Part shown: positions 9,094 through 17,488 of the stretch, one piece after another
Position numbering within the stretch: the stretch's first letter is position 1
How the letters are laid out: every line of letters begins with the position of its first letter
Assembly (NCBI GenBank): GCA_947475245.1
Contig: CANJLW010000011.1
Location: 1-64,000 of the forward strand
Reading direction: 5' to 3'
DNA from: Acetobacteraceae bacterium
Lineage (GTDB): Bacteria; Pseudomonadota; Alphaproteobacteria; Acetobacterales; Acetobacteraceae
Length of the DNA: 64,000 bases
Translations under genes and position numbers: made by a program
Notes under the pieces: model-generated
Seen by the model: only the letters and a program-made list of their open reading frames with translations
The model's database searches: none
What the model was told of the DNA's origin: nothing

Positions 9094-9117
9094 CCTCCCC
9101 CGCCTGCGCGGGGGAGG
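9094..9117. terminator. Bidirectional terminator-like hairpin between ompA-type gene and metC
   Basis: A perfect 10-bp stem (cctcccccgc pairing with gcgggggagg) encloses a 4-base loop. It lies 4 bases after one stop codon and 11 bases from the convergent stop. The position and stability fit a shared terminator, although no strong U tract follows on either side. Confidence 0.7.
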
Positions 9118-9128
9118 ACGGTCGGACG

Positions 9129-10325
9129 TTATTTCCCGTGTTGGCGCATGACGGCCAGGCCCTGATCCAGGTCGGCGATCAGGTCATCGACGTCCTCCAG
9201 GCCGATATGCAGGCGCACGACGGGGCCGTTGAACTGGCCGCTGCCGGCGGTGCGGGTGATGAACCCGGTCGTCGGCACGGCGAGGCTTTCATAGCCGCCC
9301 CATGACGCGCCGATGCCGAACAGTTCCAATGCCTCGACGAATTTATGCGTGGCGACGGTGGTGAACTCCGGCTTGAACTCCACCCCGAACAGGCTGCACG
9401 CGCCGGTAAAGTCGCGCTTCCAGATGTCGTGACCGGGCGCGCCGGGCAGCGCGGGGTGCAGGACCTGGGCGACTTCGGGGCGGTGACGCAGCCAATGGGC
9501 GACCTGGATCGCGGCCTCCATCTGGGTTTGCAGGCGCACGCCCATCGTGCGCATGCCGCGCAGGGTCAGCCAGCAATCGTCCGGGCTGGCATATTGGCCC
9601 AGGCCGCGCGCGCCGGCGTGCAGGGTCTGCCAGTCTTCCTCCGAATTGACCGTGATGCTGCCGATCAGAATGTCGGAGTGACCGGCGGGATATTTGGTCG
9701 CGGCCTGGATGGAGATGTCGACGCCGTGGGTGAAGGGCTGGAAGTGGTGGATGCCCCAGGTGTTGTCCATCATCACCTTGGCGCCGCCGGCATGGGCGGC
9801 GCGGGCGATGGCGGGCACGTCCTGCACCTCGAACGTATGGCTGCCGGGGCTTTCGGTATAGACGACGGCGGTGTTGGGCCGCATCAGCGCGGCGATGTCG
9901 GCTTCCGTCGCGTGCGGGTTGTAATAGGTCGTCTCCACCCCGTAGCGCTTCAGCATCCCGTCGCAGAAGTTGCGCGCCGGGCCATAGACGTGATCGGGCA
10001 TCAGGATGTGATCGCTGGCCTTCATGAACGCCAGCAACGGCGTGGTGACGGCGGCGAGGCCGGAGGAGACGATATAGCAGCGCGTGCCGCCCTCGACCTC
10101 GGCGATCATGTCTTCCAGCGCCCAATGGGTGGGCGAACCGCCGACGCCATAGGTCAGCACACGCGCGCCGCGCTGGGCCTGCAAGGCCTGACGTTCGGCA
10201 ACGGTGGGGACCAGAACGGTCGACCCGCGCAGCAAGGGCGGGTTGACGAAGCCGTGCTCGTGCTTCGTGCGACGGGCGGTATGGGCGAGGCGGGTGCGGA
10301 AGCCGCGTGTGGGCGTGTCTGTCAT
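9129..10325 (-). CDS. metC: Cystathionine beta-lyase (Cys/Met metabolism PLP enzyme)
   Basis: PLP-dependent lyase of 398 residues that would cleave cystathionine to homocysteine, pyruvate and ammonia, or act on related cysteine conjugates. Family signs include the N-terminal RGSTVL, YGVGGSPTHWALE, SSGLAAVTTPLLAF, the MMDNTWG segment and the PLP-binding lysine in AATKYPAGHSD. The pattern fits cystathionine beta-lyase better than gamma-synthase or O-acetylhomoserine sulfhydrylase. It follows the sulfurtransferase gene after 3 bases, so the two form a sulfur-amino-acid operon. In cysteine breakdown the two enzymes act on neighbouring sulfur metabolites. Confidence 0.9.
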   Translation of the reverse strand: MTDTPTRGFRTRLAHTARRTKHEHGFVNPPLLRGSTVLVPTVAERQALQAQRGARVLTYGVGGSPTHWALEDMIAEVEGGTRCYIVSSGLAAVTTPLLAFMKASDHILMPDHVYGPARNFCDGMLKRYGVETTYYNPHATEADIAALMRPNTAVVYTESPGSHTFEVQDVPAIARAAHAGGAKVMMDNTWGIHHFQPFTHGVDISIQAATKYPAGHSDILIGSITVNSEEDWQTLHAGARGLGQYASPDDCWLTLRGMRTMGVRLQTQMEAAIQVAHWLRHRPEVAQVLHPALPGAPGHDIWKRDFTGACSLFGVEFKPEFTTVATHKFVEALELFGIGASWGGYESLAVPTTGFITRTAGSGQFNGPVVRLHIGLEDVDDLIADLDQGLAVMRQHGK

Positions 10326-10328
10326 GGT

Positions 10329-11168
10329 TTAACCAACCTCGATCGGTGTGTCGGAGCGTCCGCCCCATTCAGTCCAGGAGCCGTCGTAGACCGCGCCTTC
10401 CGGCAGCCCGGACAGGCGCAGCCCCAACGTCAGGATGCAGGCGGTGACGCCCGATCCGCAGCTTGTCACCACCGGGCGCGATCCGTCGACGCCGGCGGCG
10501 GCAAAGCGGGCGGCGATCTCGGCTGTCGGCTTGAAGGTGCCGTCGGCGTTCAGCAGATCGGTATAGGGCAGATTCGCCGCACCCGGCATATGGCCGCTGC
10601 GCATTCCCGCGCGCGGTTCCGGGGTCGCGCCGGTAAAGCGCCCGGCGGCGCGGGCATCCAGCACCAGTTCCCGTTGCGTCGCGATATTGCCGAGGATATC
10701 GCCCACGCCGCGCAGGCGGGTAACGCGATAATCCGCGCGAAACGCCGCGGGCGTCGGGGCCGCGGCGGGGCCGGACTGGGTCGGGCGGCCTTCCTTCATC
10801 CATTTCGGCAGGCCGCCATCCAGCACGGCGGCGTTGTCGTGCCCGAACAGACTCATCAGCCACCAGCCGCGCGCGGCGGAGGCAAGGCCCTTCTGGTCGT
10901 AAAACACCACGCGCGTCGTGTTCGACACGCCCATGCCGCCCAGCAGTTTGGCGAAACGGCCGGGCGTCGGGGTCATGTGCGGCAGGTCGGTGTCGGGATC
11001 GGCGACCTCGTCGATATCGAAATAGCCCGCGCCGGGAATATGGGCGTTCAGGAATTCGGCCTTACCGTCCTTGTTCTCGTTCGGCAGGTATTTCGTGGCG
11101 TCGAAAACGATCAGGTCGGGCTTGCCGCGTTCTCCGGCAAGCCACTCGGTTGTCACCAGCGGCCCCAT
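10329..11168 (-). CDS. sseA: 3-mercaptopyruvate/thiosulfate sulfurtransferase (tandem rhodanese)
   Basis: Two rhodanese domains in 279 residues. The first is inactive, with the structural DGGLPKW signature. The second carries the active-site loop TSCGSGVTA, whose cysteine forms the persulfide. CGSGVTA matches the 3-mercaptopyruvate sulfurtransferase loop (CGSGVT) rather than the CRxGx[RT] of thiosulfate rhodanese. Segments such as HIPGAGYFDID and SGHMPGAANLPY are family hallmarks. The enzyme transfers sulfur from 3-mercaptopyruvate to thiols or cyanide. It is the first gene of a two-gene unit with metC, with a 75-base gap to the upstream alaX gene. Confidence 0.92.
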   Translation of the reverse strand: MGPLVTTEWLAGERGKPDLIVFDATKYLPNENKDGKAEFLNAHIPGAGYFDIDEVADPDTDLPHMTPTPGRFAKLLGGMGVSNTTRVVFYDQKGLASAARGWWLMSLFGHDNAAVLDGGLPKWMKEGRPTQSGPAAAPTPAAFRADYRVTRLRGVGDILGNIATQRELVLDARAAGRFTGATPEPRAGMRSGHMPGAANLPYTDLLNADGTFKPTAEIAARFAAAGVDGSRPVVTSCGSGVTACILTLGLRLSGLPEGAVYDGSWTEWGGRSDTPIEVG

Positions 11169-11243
11169 ATGTGTTGTCCTCGATAGATTGGTCGGGAGTG
11201 TCGGGCTTTGCCCGAACCTGTCAATCCGTGATCGGACCCCGCG

Positions 11244-11963
11244 TCAACCGGCCGGCGCGATGATGATCCGTCGGTTCTGCTTGCCCTTGTTCTCGATCTT
11301 CACCACCTGCATGCGCCCGATCTCACCGGTGCGCGCGACATGCGTGCCGCCGCAGGGCTGCAAATCCACCACCGCGTCCGCCCCGTCGCCGATCCGCATC
11401 AGCCGCAGCCGCCCGGTGCCGCGCGGCGGCTTCACCGACATCGTGCGGACCAGCCCCGGATCGGTGTCAAGCACGGACTCCTCCACCCATTCGATGCGGA
11501 CGGGATGATCCGCCGCGATCAGCGCGTTCAATCCGGCCTCGATCTCCTCCTTGGGCGGTGGATTGGGCAGATCGAAATCCAGGCGGGAACGATCCGCGCC
11601 GACCGACCCGCCGGTGACCGCCGCGCCCTTGATCAGGCTGCACAGCAAATGCATCGCGGTATGCATGCGCATCAGCCTGTGCCGCCGATCCCAGTCGATC
11701 GCGGCTTCCACCACCGCTCCGACCGGGGGCAACGGCGCGTCGGGGGCGGGCAGATGCAGGATCGCCTCCCCTTCCCCCTTGATCGTGTCCGCGACCGTCA
11801 TCGACTGCCCGTCCCAGCGCAGCACGCCGGTATCGCCGGGCTGACCGCCGCCGCGCGCGTAAAATACGGTGCGATCGAGCACGACGCCGTCCGGCCCCGC
11901 GGCAAGGACCGTCGCGGTGGCGGAGGCCAGATCGGATTGGTCGAGAAAAAGGCGTTCGGTCAT
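11244..11963 (-). CDS. Trans-acting alanyl-tRNA editing protein (AlaX type)
   Basis: Free-standing editing domain (239 residues from the ATG at 11961-11963) homologous to the AlaRS second additional domain; it hydrolyses Ser-tRNA(Ala) or Gly-tRNA(Ala). The zinc-binding motif is HTAMH near the middle and CGGTHV toward the end. The N-terminal part (YARGGGQPGDTG) marks the longer AlaX-II class, which keeps the glycine-rich part of AlaRS. The upstream ATG at 11987 would overlap the preceding gene, so the later start is preferred. The gap to the upstream TTC38-like gene is 16 bases. Confidence 0.9.
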   Translation of the reverse strand: MTERLFLDQSDLASATATVLAAGPDGVVLDRTVFYARGGGQPGDTGVLRWDGQSMTVADTIKGEGEAILHLPAPDAPLPPVGAVVEAAIDWDRRHRLMRMHTAMHLLCSLIKGAAVTGGSVGADRSRLDFDLPNPPPKEEIEAGLNALIAADHPVRIEWVEESVLDTDPGLVRTMSVKPPRGTGRLRLMRIGDGADAVVDLQPCGGTHVARTGEIGRMQVVKIENKGKQNRRIIIAPAG

Positions 11964-11979
11964 GGTGTCATCCGATCGG

Positions 11980-13290
11980 TTAGGCACGCTTCAGGAAGGC
12001 GCGATTGATGAAGCTGTGCGGGCGTTGCGCCAGGCGTTCCTGCGTCAACGCCCGCGAAAGGTCGGTCAGGCCGCCCCGCAGGGCGGCTTCGGTCAGGGTC
12101 CAGTCCACCAGATCGCGCTGGGCGTGACTGCCGCCGATACGCCAGACCTGATGACGCAGGTTCATCAATGCCTCCGCCGCCAAGGGATAATCGCCGCGGC
12201 CGAAGGCGATGAAGGCTTCGAGCAAGGGCACGCCGACATCGCGATAGGTTCCGGCGGCCTCTGCCGCGGATGCCGCCGTGGCCAGCATCGCGGCGTGGCG
12301 CTCGCGCAGCGGCGCGTCCTGCCCCGCGCCCAGTTCGGCCAGACCGGCATGCAGATCGCAGAAGACCGAGGCGCGCCCGTCGGCATGCCCGGCCCAGACC
12401 GGCGCCAGTTCGCGCCAGCGGTCGGCCACGTCGCAACCCAGCAAATGCAGCCGCCACAGCAGCGCCGACGCGTTGGTCAGATTTACGCCCAGCGGTCGGC
12501 GGGTGGCGGTGATGGGGCCGTCGTAGAGCGCCAGGGCGGCGTCGAACTGACCGAGTTCGATGTGAAACAACGCGCGGTGCCACCACACATGGGTCTGGGT
12601 GACGTGATCGGGCGTCGACCACAACGGCTCCCGCGCGATCATCCAGCCGATGCCGTCCCGCGGGCGGCCCTGCATTTCCATCACATGCGCGACGGTGTGG
12701 TGCGCCCAGAATCCATAGGGTTCGCGTTCGGCGGACTCCCGCGCCTCGGCTTCCGCGCGGGCGTATTCACCGGTTTCCTCCAACCCGAAGGAATGAAAGG
12801 CCAGCAGCGTCGGATAGCCCGGCATGTCCTGGGGCCACAGGCCCAGGGCGCGCGCGGGGCGGTCGCGCAGGCCGCGCGATTGGCCCAGAAACAGATCGAG
12901 CAGAAAGCCGCATTCATGCGCCAGGATATCGAAGGGGTAGCGGACCAGATGCTCGTTCAACAGGCGCGAGGCCCGTTCCGGCGCGCCTTCAAGCTGGGTC
13001 AGCAAGGCGACGAAATGGCCTTGCTCCCAGTCGTTCATCGGCAGGTCTTCGATCGACCCGGCAATGGCGCGCGCGGCGCGGGTGGCGCCGGGATCGGTCG
13101 CCAGGGCGAAGATCCAGGCCTTGGCAAGGCGCGCCATGACGAAGGCAGGCGCATCTTCCACGGCCAGATCGAATGCGGCCAGGGCGTCGCCATAGACCAG
13201 ATTGAACGCGGCGATTCCGCGATCGTAGTGATCGGCGGCCGCCGCCGTCGCGCCCGACAGCGGAAAGCCGCGCGCGTCGGTTACGCCCAT
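11980..13290 (-). CDS. TTC38-like tetratricopeptide repeat protein
   Basis: The protein has 436 residues from the ATG at 13288-13290; the in-frame extension upstream is arginine-rich shadow sequence of the Nudix gene. It matches the TTC38 family rather than generic TPR proteins: GFPLSGA at the start, RDRPARALGLWPQDMPGYPTL, then HTVAHVMEMQGR, WWHRALFHIELG and LLWRLHLLGCDV. The biochemical role of this family in bacteria is unknown; it is probably a cytoplasmic helical-repeat scaffold. Its start overlaps the end of the Nudix gene by 10 bases, so the two are translationally coupled. Confidence 0.85.
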   Translation of the reverse strand: MGVTDARGFPLSGATAAAADHYDRGIAAFNLVYGDALAAFDLAVEDAPAFVMARLAKAWIFALATDPGATRAARAIAGSIEDLPMNDWEQGHFVALLTQLEGAPERASRLLNEHLVRYPFDILAHECGFLLDLFLGQSRGLRDRPARALGLWPQDMPGYPTLLAFHSFGLEETGEYARAEAEARESAEREPYGFWAHHTVAHVMEMQGRPRDGIGWMIAREPLWSTPDHVTQTHVWWHRALFHIELGQFDAALALYDGPITATRRPLGVNLTNASALLWRLHLLGCDVADRWRELAPVWAGHADGRASVFCDLHAGLAELGAGQDAPLRERHAAMLATAASAAEAAGTYRDVGVPLLEAFIAFGRGDYPLAAEALMNLRHQVWRIGGSHAQRDLVDWTLTEAALRGGLTDLSRALTQERLAQRPHSFINRAFLKRA

Positions 13291-13922
13291 CGGTCGCGCA
13301 ACCAGTCGCGGCGCGCGGCGAGCCAGAACAGGCCGGCGGCGGTGACGATATTCGGCATCTTGCCGGCCATGGCGGCGGCGATCGCGGCGTCGGCGGGCCA
13401 GACGCGCACGCGGATGTCTTCGTTTTCCTCGGCTTCTCCGGCGTGCCAGGCGATGCCGTCGGCGTCGGTCGGCGGGGCGGCGACGCGACCGACATAGAGT
13501 TCGCACAATTCGTCGGCACCGCCGGGCGTCAGCAGAAAGCCGCCGATATGTTCAAGCCGGTCCGCCGACATGCGCATTTCCTCGATCATTTCGCGCCGGA
13601 TCGCGGTTTCCGGCGCCTCGCCATCCTCGCACAGGCCAGCGGGCAATTCGACCAGCACCGGATCGATGCCGGCGGCAAGCGCGGGAAAGCGGAACTGTTC
13701 GATCAGCACCACGGAGTCCGTAACCGGATCGTACGGCAGCAACGCCGCCGCGCGCCCGCGTCGCCAGAGTTCCCAGGTGCGCACGCCGCTTAGCGCGCCG
13801 TCGAAGCGGCGATGGCGAAAGCGCACGACATCGAGCGGGAAGCGACCGGACCAGACGCGGGATTCGGAGTCGATGACGACATCCGGATGCGCCGGGATCG
13901 GCGGAGGGGTGCGAACGGACAT
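13281..13922 (-). CDS. Nudix hydrolase (ADP-ribose pyrophosphatase-like)
   Basis: The 213-residue protein resembles ADP-sugar pyrophosphatases, which split ADP-ribose into AMP and ribose 5-phosphate. The N-terminal beta-sheet part contains RRGRAAALLPYDPVTDSVVL and IEQFRFP, typical of the NudF type. The Nudix box starts GLCEDGE and ends REMIEEMRM. The catalytic REMIEE core is complete, but the glycine that usually follows EE-x is an arginine here. It may work on a toxic nucleotide sugar. It overlaps the downstream TTC38-like gene and follows the TPR gene by 49 bases. Confidence 0.85.
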   Translation of the reverse strand: MSVRTPPPIPAHPDVVIDSESRVWSGRFPLDVVRFRHRRFDGALSGVRTWELWRRGRAAALLPYDPVTDSVVLIEQFRFPALAAGIDPVLVELPAGLCEDGEAPETAIRREMIEEMRMSADRLEHIGGFLLTPGGADELCELYVGRVAAPPTDADGIAWHAGEAEENEDIRVRVWPADAAIAAAMAGKMPNIVTAAGLFWLAARRDWLRDRWA

Positions 13923-13971
13923 GATGCCACCCTAAGCCGAACCGCCGGGTCGGTCTATCCGATGCCCCAGG

Positions 13972-14967
13972 TCAGGACAGCAGGGCGGCGCGCTTAGACA
14001 GGGCCTCGGCATGAGTGGGATCGATCGACAGCACGCTGTTCAGGCTGGCCAGCGCGTCCTCCGTCCGGCCCAGTTCGGCCAGCACCAGGGCCTGTCGATA
14101 CCAGGCAATCGCCATCTCCGGCCGCTGCGTCACCGCGCGCGCCAGACTTTCGGCGGCGTCGTCAGGCCGGCCCAGGGCGCGCTGCGTTTCCGCACGATCG
14201 ATCAAGGCCTCGGTCATCGTCGGCGCCATCGACAGCGCCTGATCGAAGGCAGCGATGGCTTCGACATAGCGCAGCAGCCGGTGCAGCACGACGCCGAGAT
14301 TGTAATGCATGCCCGGCGCGCGCGGGTGCAGCGACAGGGCCCGCTGATAGGCATGCACGCTTTCGTTGTAGCGTTCGAGATCGAGCAGGGCGTTGCCGCG
14401 ATTGCCATGCGCCTCAATGTATTGCGGGGCCAGGGTCAGCGCCTTGTCGAAGTCCGCCAGTGCCTGTTCGGGCCGTCCGGCCTCTCGCAGGGAATTGCCG
14501 CGATAGGACCAGGCCTGCGGGAAGTCGGGGTGGTCGGCGATCAGCGCATCCAGTTCGGCGATCGACTCGTCGAACCGCCCCAGGCGGCGCAGCGCATTGG
14601 CGCGATTGGCGCGGGCGTTCGGATCGGCGGGATCGAGCGCGATGGCGCGATCGAAGCTGAGCAGGGAGTCTTCCGTCCGGCCGACGGCATCGCGTGTCAT
14701 GCCGAGACTGTTGTGAAACGCCGATACCTCCGCCTTGATCTCGATGGCCTGCGCGATCAATTGTTCGGCGAGGTCGTTCCGCCCGCCCTGATGCGCCAGC
14801 AGGCCCAGCAGATGCAGCGCGTCCGGGTGGTTGCGATCGCGCGACAGGACCAGCCGATATTGCCCCTCCGCTTCCGCGTAGCGACCGGCGCGATGATACT
14901 CCAGACCCGCTTCAATCAGTTGGCCATTATCCCGACTCGCCGCCGCTCGGCGTTCTTTCCTGTTCAT
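13972..14967 (-). CDS. Tetratricopeptide repeat protein
   Basis: 331 residues made of about nine TPR units from residue 17 on (for example AEAEGQYRLVLSRDRNHPDALHLLG and later ALADFDKALTLAPQYIEAHGNRG, in part). The N-terminus MNRKERRAA is often seen in alphaproteobacterial TPR proteins. There is no signal peptide and no catalytic domain, so it is a presumed cytoplasmic protein-interaction scaffold without a nameable partner. It starts 9 bases after the end of the RNA methyltransferase gene, in the same operon. Confidence 0.85.
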   Translation of the reverse strand: MNRKERRAAASRDNGQLIEAGLEYHRAGRYAEAEGQYRLVLSRDRNHPDALHLLGLLAHQGGRNDLAEQLIAQAIEIKAEVSAFHNSLGMTRDAVGRTEDSLLSFDRAIALDPADPNARANRANALRRLGRFDESIAELDALIADHPDFPQAWSYRGNSLREAGRPEQALADFDKALTLAPQYIEAHGNRGNALLDLERYNESVHAYQRALSLHPRAPGMHYNLGVVLHRLLRYVEAIAAFDQALSMAPTMTEALIDRAETQRALGRPDDAAESLARAVTQRPEMAIAWYRQALVLAELGRTEDALASLNSVLSIDPTHAEALSKRAALLS

Positions 14968-14976
14968 TCCGCTGCC

Positions 14977-16323
14977 CTAAACGACAAAGACGCTGACGCT
15001 TTCCAACCGGGACGACCAGGTGAACTGGTCGATCGGGGTGACGCGCGTCAGGCGATACCCCGCGTCGTGCAACAGCTTCGCGTCGCGCGCCAGGGCACCG
15101 GGGTTGCAACTGACATAGATCACGATCGGCGGCTTCGCGATGGCGATTTGCGCGATCTGCGCCAATGCGCCGGCATGCGGCGGATCGAGCACGACGGCGG
15201 TAAAGCCCGCGAATTCCTTCGTCGTGATCGGCTGACGCGCGAGGTCGCGCTGGGTGACCTCGATCTTGCCCATCAGGCCGGCGGCGTTGATGCCGCCGCG
15301 CAGACCGAGGACGGAGGCGCGATCCCCCTCCCACGCCGCGACACGCACGCGCTGCGCAAGGCCGAAGGTGATGGTGCCGCAACCCGCATAGAGATCGGCC
15401 ACCCGCGCCTTGGCCGGCAGTTTCGCGGGCAGACCGGCCAGGACCGCCGCGACGATGGCCTGTTCGCCCGCCGCGGTGGCTTGCAGAAATCCGCCGGGCG
15501 GCGGGGTCATCGACACGCCCGACATCATCGTGGTCGGCGGGCGCATGACGCAGATCGGCTCCGGTTCGTTGTTGTCCCGTGTCCAGGAAATCCGCGCCAG
15601 ATCGTGCGTGCGCGCAAAGGCGATCAGCAGCGCGCGATCCTCGAACGACGGTTCAAGTTCTGTGCGCAGCAACAGATCGACGCCGCTGTCGAGCAAATTG
15701 GCGACGACGGAACCTTCGCGCCGCAGCGCCTTCAGCCGGACCAGCAGCGCGCGCAGACCGGGGAGCAGCGCGAACAGGTCGGGGTGCAGAACCCGGCATT
15801 CCGTCAGATCGACGATCTCTCCGGATCGGGTCTGGTGCAGGCCCAGGCGCAGGCCGCCCTGAACGCGGCGCGCGGCAAGGTCCATGCGGCGGCGATCGTA
15901 ACCGATCCCCGCCTCAATCGCCCCGCACACCACATCCCCGTACCCCGCCCTGCGTAAAGCCGCTTCGAGCAGCGCGGTTTTCCAGGCGAGGTAGCCGGAT
16001 TGGTTCCAATGTTGCAACGTGCAGCCGCCGCAGACGCCGAAATGGGCGCAGCCGGGGACAACGCGGTCCGGGCTGGGTTCAATAACGGACTCGACGGTCG
16101 CGACCCAGCCTTCGCCGCGACGCGCGACCGGGCGGACCGCGATCAGTTCGTCGGGCAGCGCTTCCGGGATATAGACCGGGACACCGTCCGGCAGCACAGC
16201 GACGCCGTCCCCATCGGCGCCGACGCGCGCGATGCGAACGGTTGCGGGCGGCGGGAGCTTGGCAGCGTCCCTCCGCCCCTTCTCAGCCCCCGAAGGCTGA
16301 GATGCCCGTCTGCGCTCTGCCAA
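14977..16323 (-). CDS. 23S rRNA (uracil-5-)-methyltransferase, RumA/RlmD type
   Basis: SAM-dependent RNA m5U methyltransferase of 448 residues. An N-terminal TRAM-like beta barrel starts near residue 28 ([17 protein letters not shown]). The Fe-S cluster motif is [10 protein letters not shown] near residue 90, the SAM site is [14 protein letters not shown], and the catalytic cysteine lies in YVSCNP. The stretch VVLDPPHAG is also typical. The only start that keeps the TRAM domain is a TTG at 16321-16323, inside the end of gcdH (41-base overlap), which suggests translational coupling. A tRNA m5U54 enzyme (TrmA) is less likely because TrmA lacks the TRAM domain and cluster. Confidence 0.87.
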   Translation of the reverse strand: MAERRRASQPSGAEKGRRDAAKLPPPATVRIARVGADGDGVAVLPDGVPVYIPEALPDELIAVRPVARRGEGWVATVESVIEPSPDRVVPGCAHFGVCGGCTLQHWNQSGYLAWKTALLEAALRRAGYGDVVCGAIEAGIGYDRRRMDLAARRVQGGLRLGLHQTRSGEIVDLTECRVLHPDLFALLPGLRALLVRLKALRREGSVVANLLDSGVDLLLRTELEPSFEDRALLIAFARTHDLARISWTRDNNEPEPICVMRPPTTMMSGVSMTPPPGGFLQATAAGEQAIVAAVLAGLPAKLPAKARVADLYAGCGTITFGLAQRVRVAAWEGDRASVLGLRGGINAAGLMGKIEVTQRDLARQPITTKEFAGFTAVVLDPPHAGALAQIAQIAIAKPPIVIYVSCNPGALARDAKLLHDAGYRLTRVTPIDQFTWSSRLESVSVFVV

Positions 16324-17488
16324 GGATCAACGCATGCACGTCATGCGTGCCTTCATAGGTGTTGACGGTTTCCAGGTTCATCACATGACGGATGACATGG
16401 TATTCGTCGACGATGCCGTTGCCGCCGTGCATGTCGCGCGCGGCGCGGGCGATATCCAGCGACTTGCCGCAGTTGTTGCGCTTCAGCAGGCTGATCATTT
16501 CCGGCGCGGCGTTATGCGCGTCCATCAATCGGCCGAGTTGCAGAACCGCGTGCAGGCCGAGGGTGATTTCGGTCTGCATGTCCGCGAGCTTCTTCTGGAT
16601 CAACTGCGTGGCGGCCAGCGGACGGCCGAACATCATGCGTTGCAGCGTGTAGTCGCGCGCGGCGTGCCAGCAGAACTCCGCCGCCCCAAGCGCGCCCCAG
16701 GCAATGCCGTAGCGGGCGTTGTTGAGGCAGGAGAACGGACCGCGCAAACCCTTGACGTTCGGCAGCATGTTCTCGGCGGGAACGAACACGTCCTGCATCA
16801 TGATCATGCCGGTCACGGAGGCGCGCAGCGAGAATTTGCCCTCGATCTTCGGCTGGGTCAGGCCGGTCATGCCGCGTTCCAGGATGAAGCCGCGAATGTC
16901 GCCGGCATCGTCCTTGGCCCAGACGACAAGCACGTCGGCGATCGGCGCATTGGTGATCCAGGTCTTGGAGCCGTTCAGCAGATATCCGCCGTCGACCGCC
17001 TTGGCGCGGGTGCGCATGGAGGCCGGGTCGGAGCCGGCATCGGGTTCGGTCAGGCCGAAGCAGCCGACGAATTCTCCGGTGCGCAGCCTGGGGAGGTACT
17101 TCTGGCGCTGATCCTCGGACCCGAAGGCATGGATCGGGAACATGACCAGCGACGACTGCACGGAGAAGGCCGACCGATAGCCGGAATCGACGCGTTCGAC
17201 TTCGCGTGAGATCAGGCCGTAGCTGACGTAATTGACCCCGGCGCAGCCGTAGCCGTCGAGCGTGGCGCCGAGAAAGCCCATCTCGCCCATTTCGTTCATG
17301 ATCTCGCGATCGAACTTTTCGTGCCGATTGGCCATCAGCACGCGGGGGAAGAGCTTTTCCTGCGCGAAGCTGTGGGCGGCGTCGCGGATGGCGCGCTCGT
17401 CTTCCGACAACTGGCTGTCGAGGCGCAGCGCGTCATCCCACTGGAACGGGGTGAAATGGTTCTGCGGGCGGGTGGGGGCGTCGTTCAT
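16283..17488 (-). CDS. gcdH: Glutaryl-CoA dehydrogenase
   Basis: FAD-dependent acyl-CoA dehydrogenase of 401 residues that oxidises and decarboxylates glutaryl-CoA to crotonyl-CoA in lysine, tryptophan and benzoate breakdown. The N-terminus [17 protein letters not shown], then [15 protein letters not shown], and the catalytic glutamate in [20 protein letters not shown] are specific for this branch of the superfamily. Length matches the family. The ATG overlaps the stop of the upstream helicase gene by 4 bases (ATGA). The electron acceptor would be ETF, which is not encoded here. Confidence 0.93.
   Translation of the reverse strand: MNDAPTRPQNHFTPFQWDDALRLDSQLSEDERAIRDAAHSFAQEKLFPRVLMANRHEKFDREIMNEMGEMGFLGATLDGYGCAGVNYVSYGLISREVERVDSGYRSAFSVQSSLVMFPIHAFGSEDQRQKYLPRLRTGEFVGCFGLTEPDAGSDPASMRTRAKAVDGGYLLNGSKTWITNAPIADVLVVWAKDDAGDIRGFILERGMTGLTQPKIEGKFSLRASVTGMIMMQDVFVPAENMLPNVKGLRGPFSCLNNARYGIAWGALGAAEFCWHAARDYTLQRMMFGRPLAATQLIQKKLADMQTEITLGLHAVLQLGRLMDAHNAAPEMISLLKRNNCGKSLDIARAARDMHGGNGIVDEYHVIRHVMNLETVNTYEGTHDVHALILGRAQTGISAFGG

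Noticed and set aside
9345-11186. Plus-strand frame of 613 residues through metC and sseA
   Set aside because: Antisense shadow of two well recognised enzymes; His/Arg/Gly-rich composition.
14011-15957. Plus-strand frame of 648 residues opposite the TPR and methyltransferase genes
   Set aside because: It is the antisense of two coding genes and has shadow composition.
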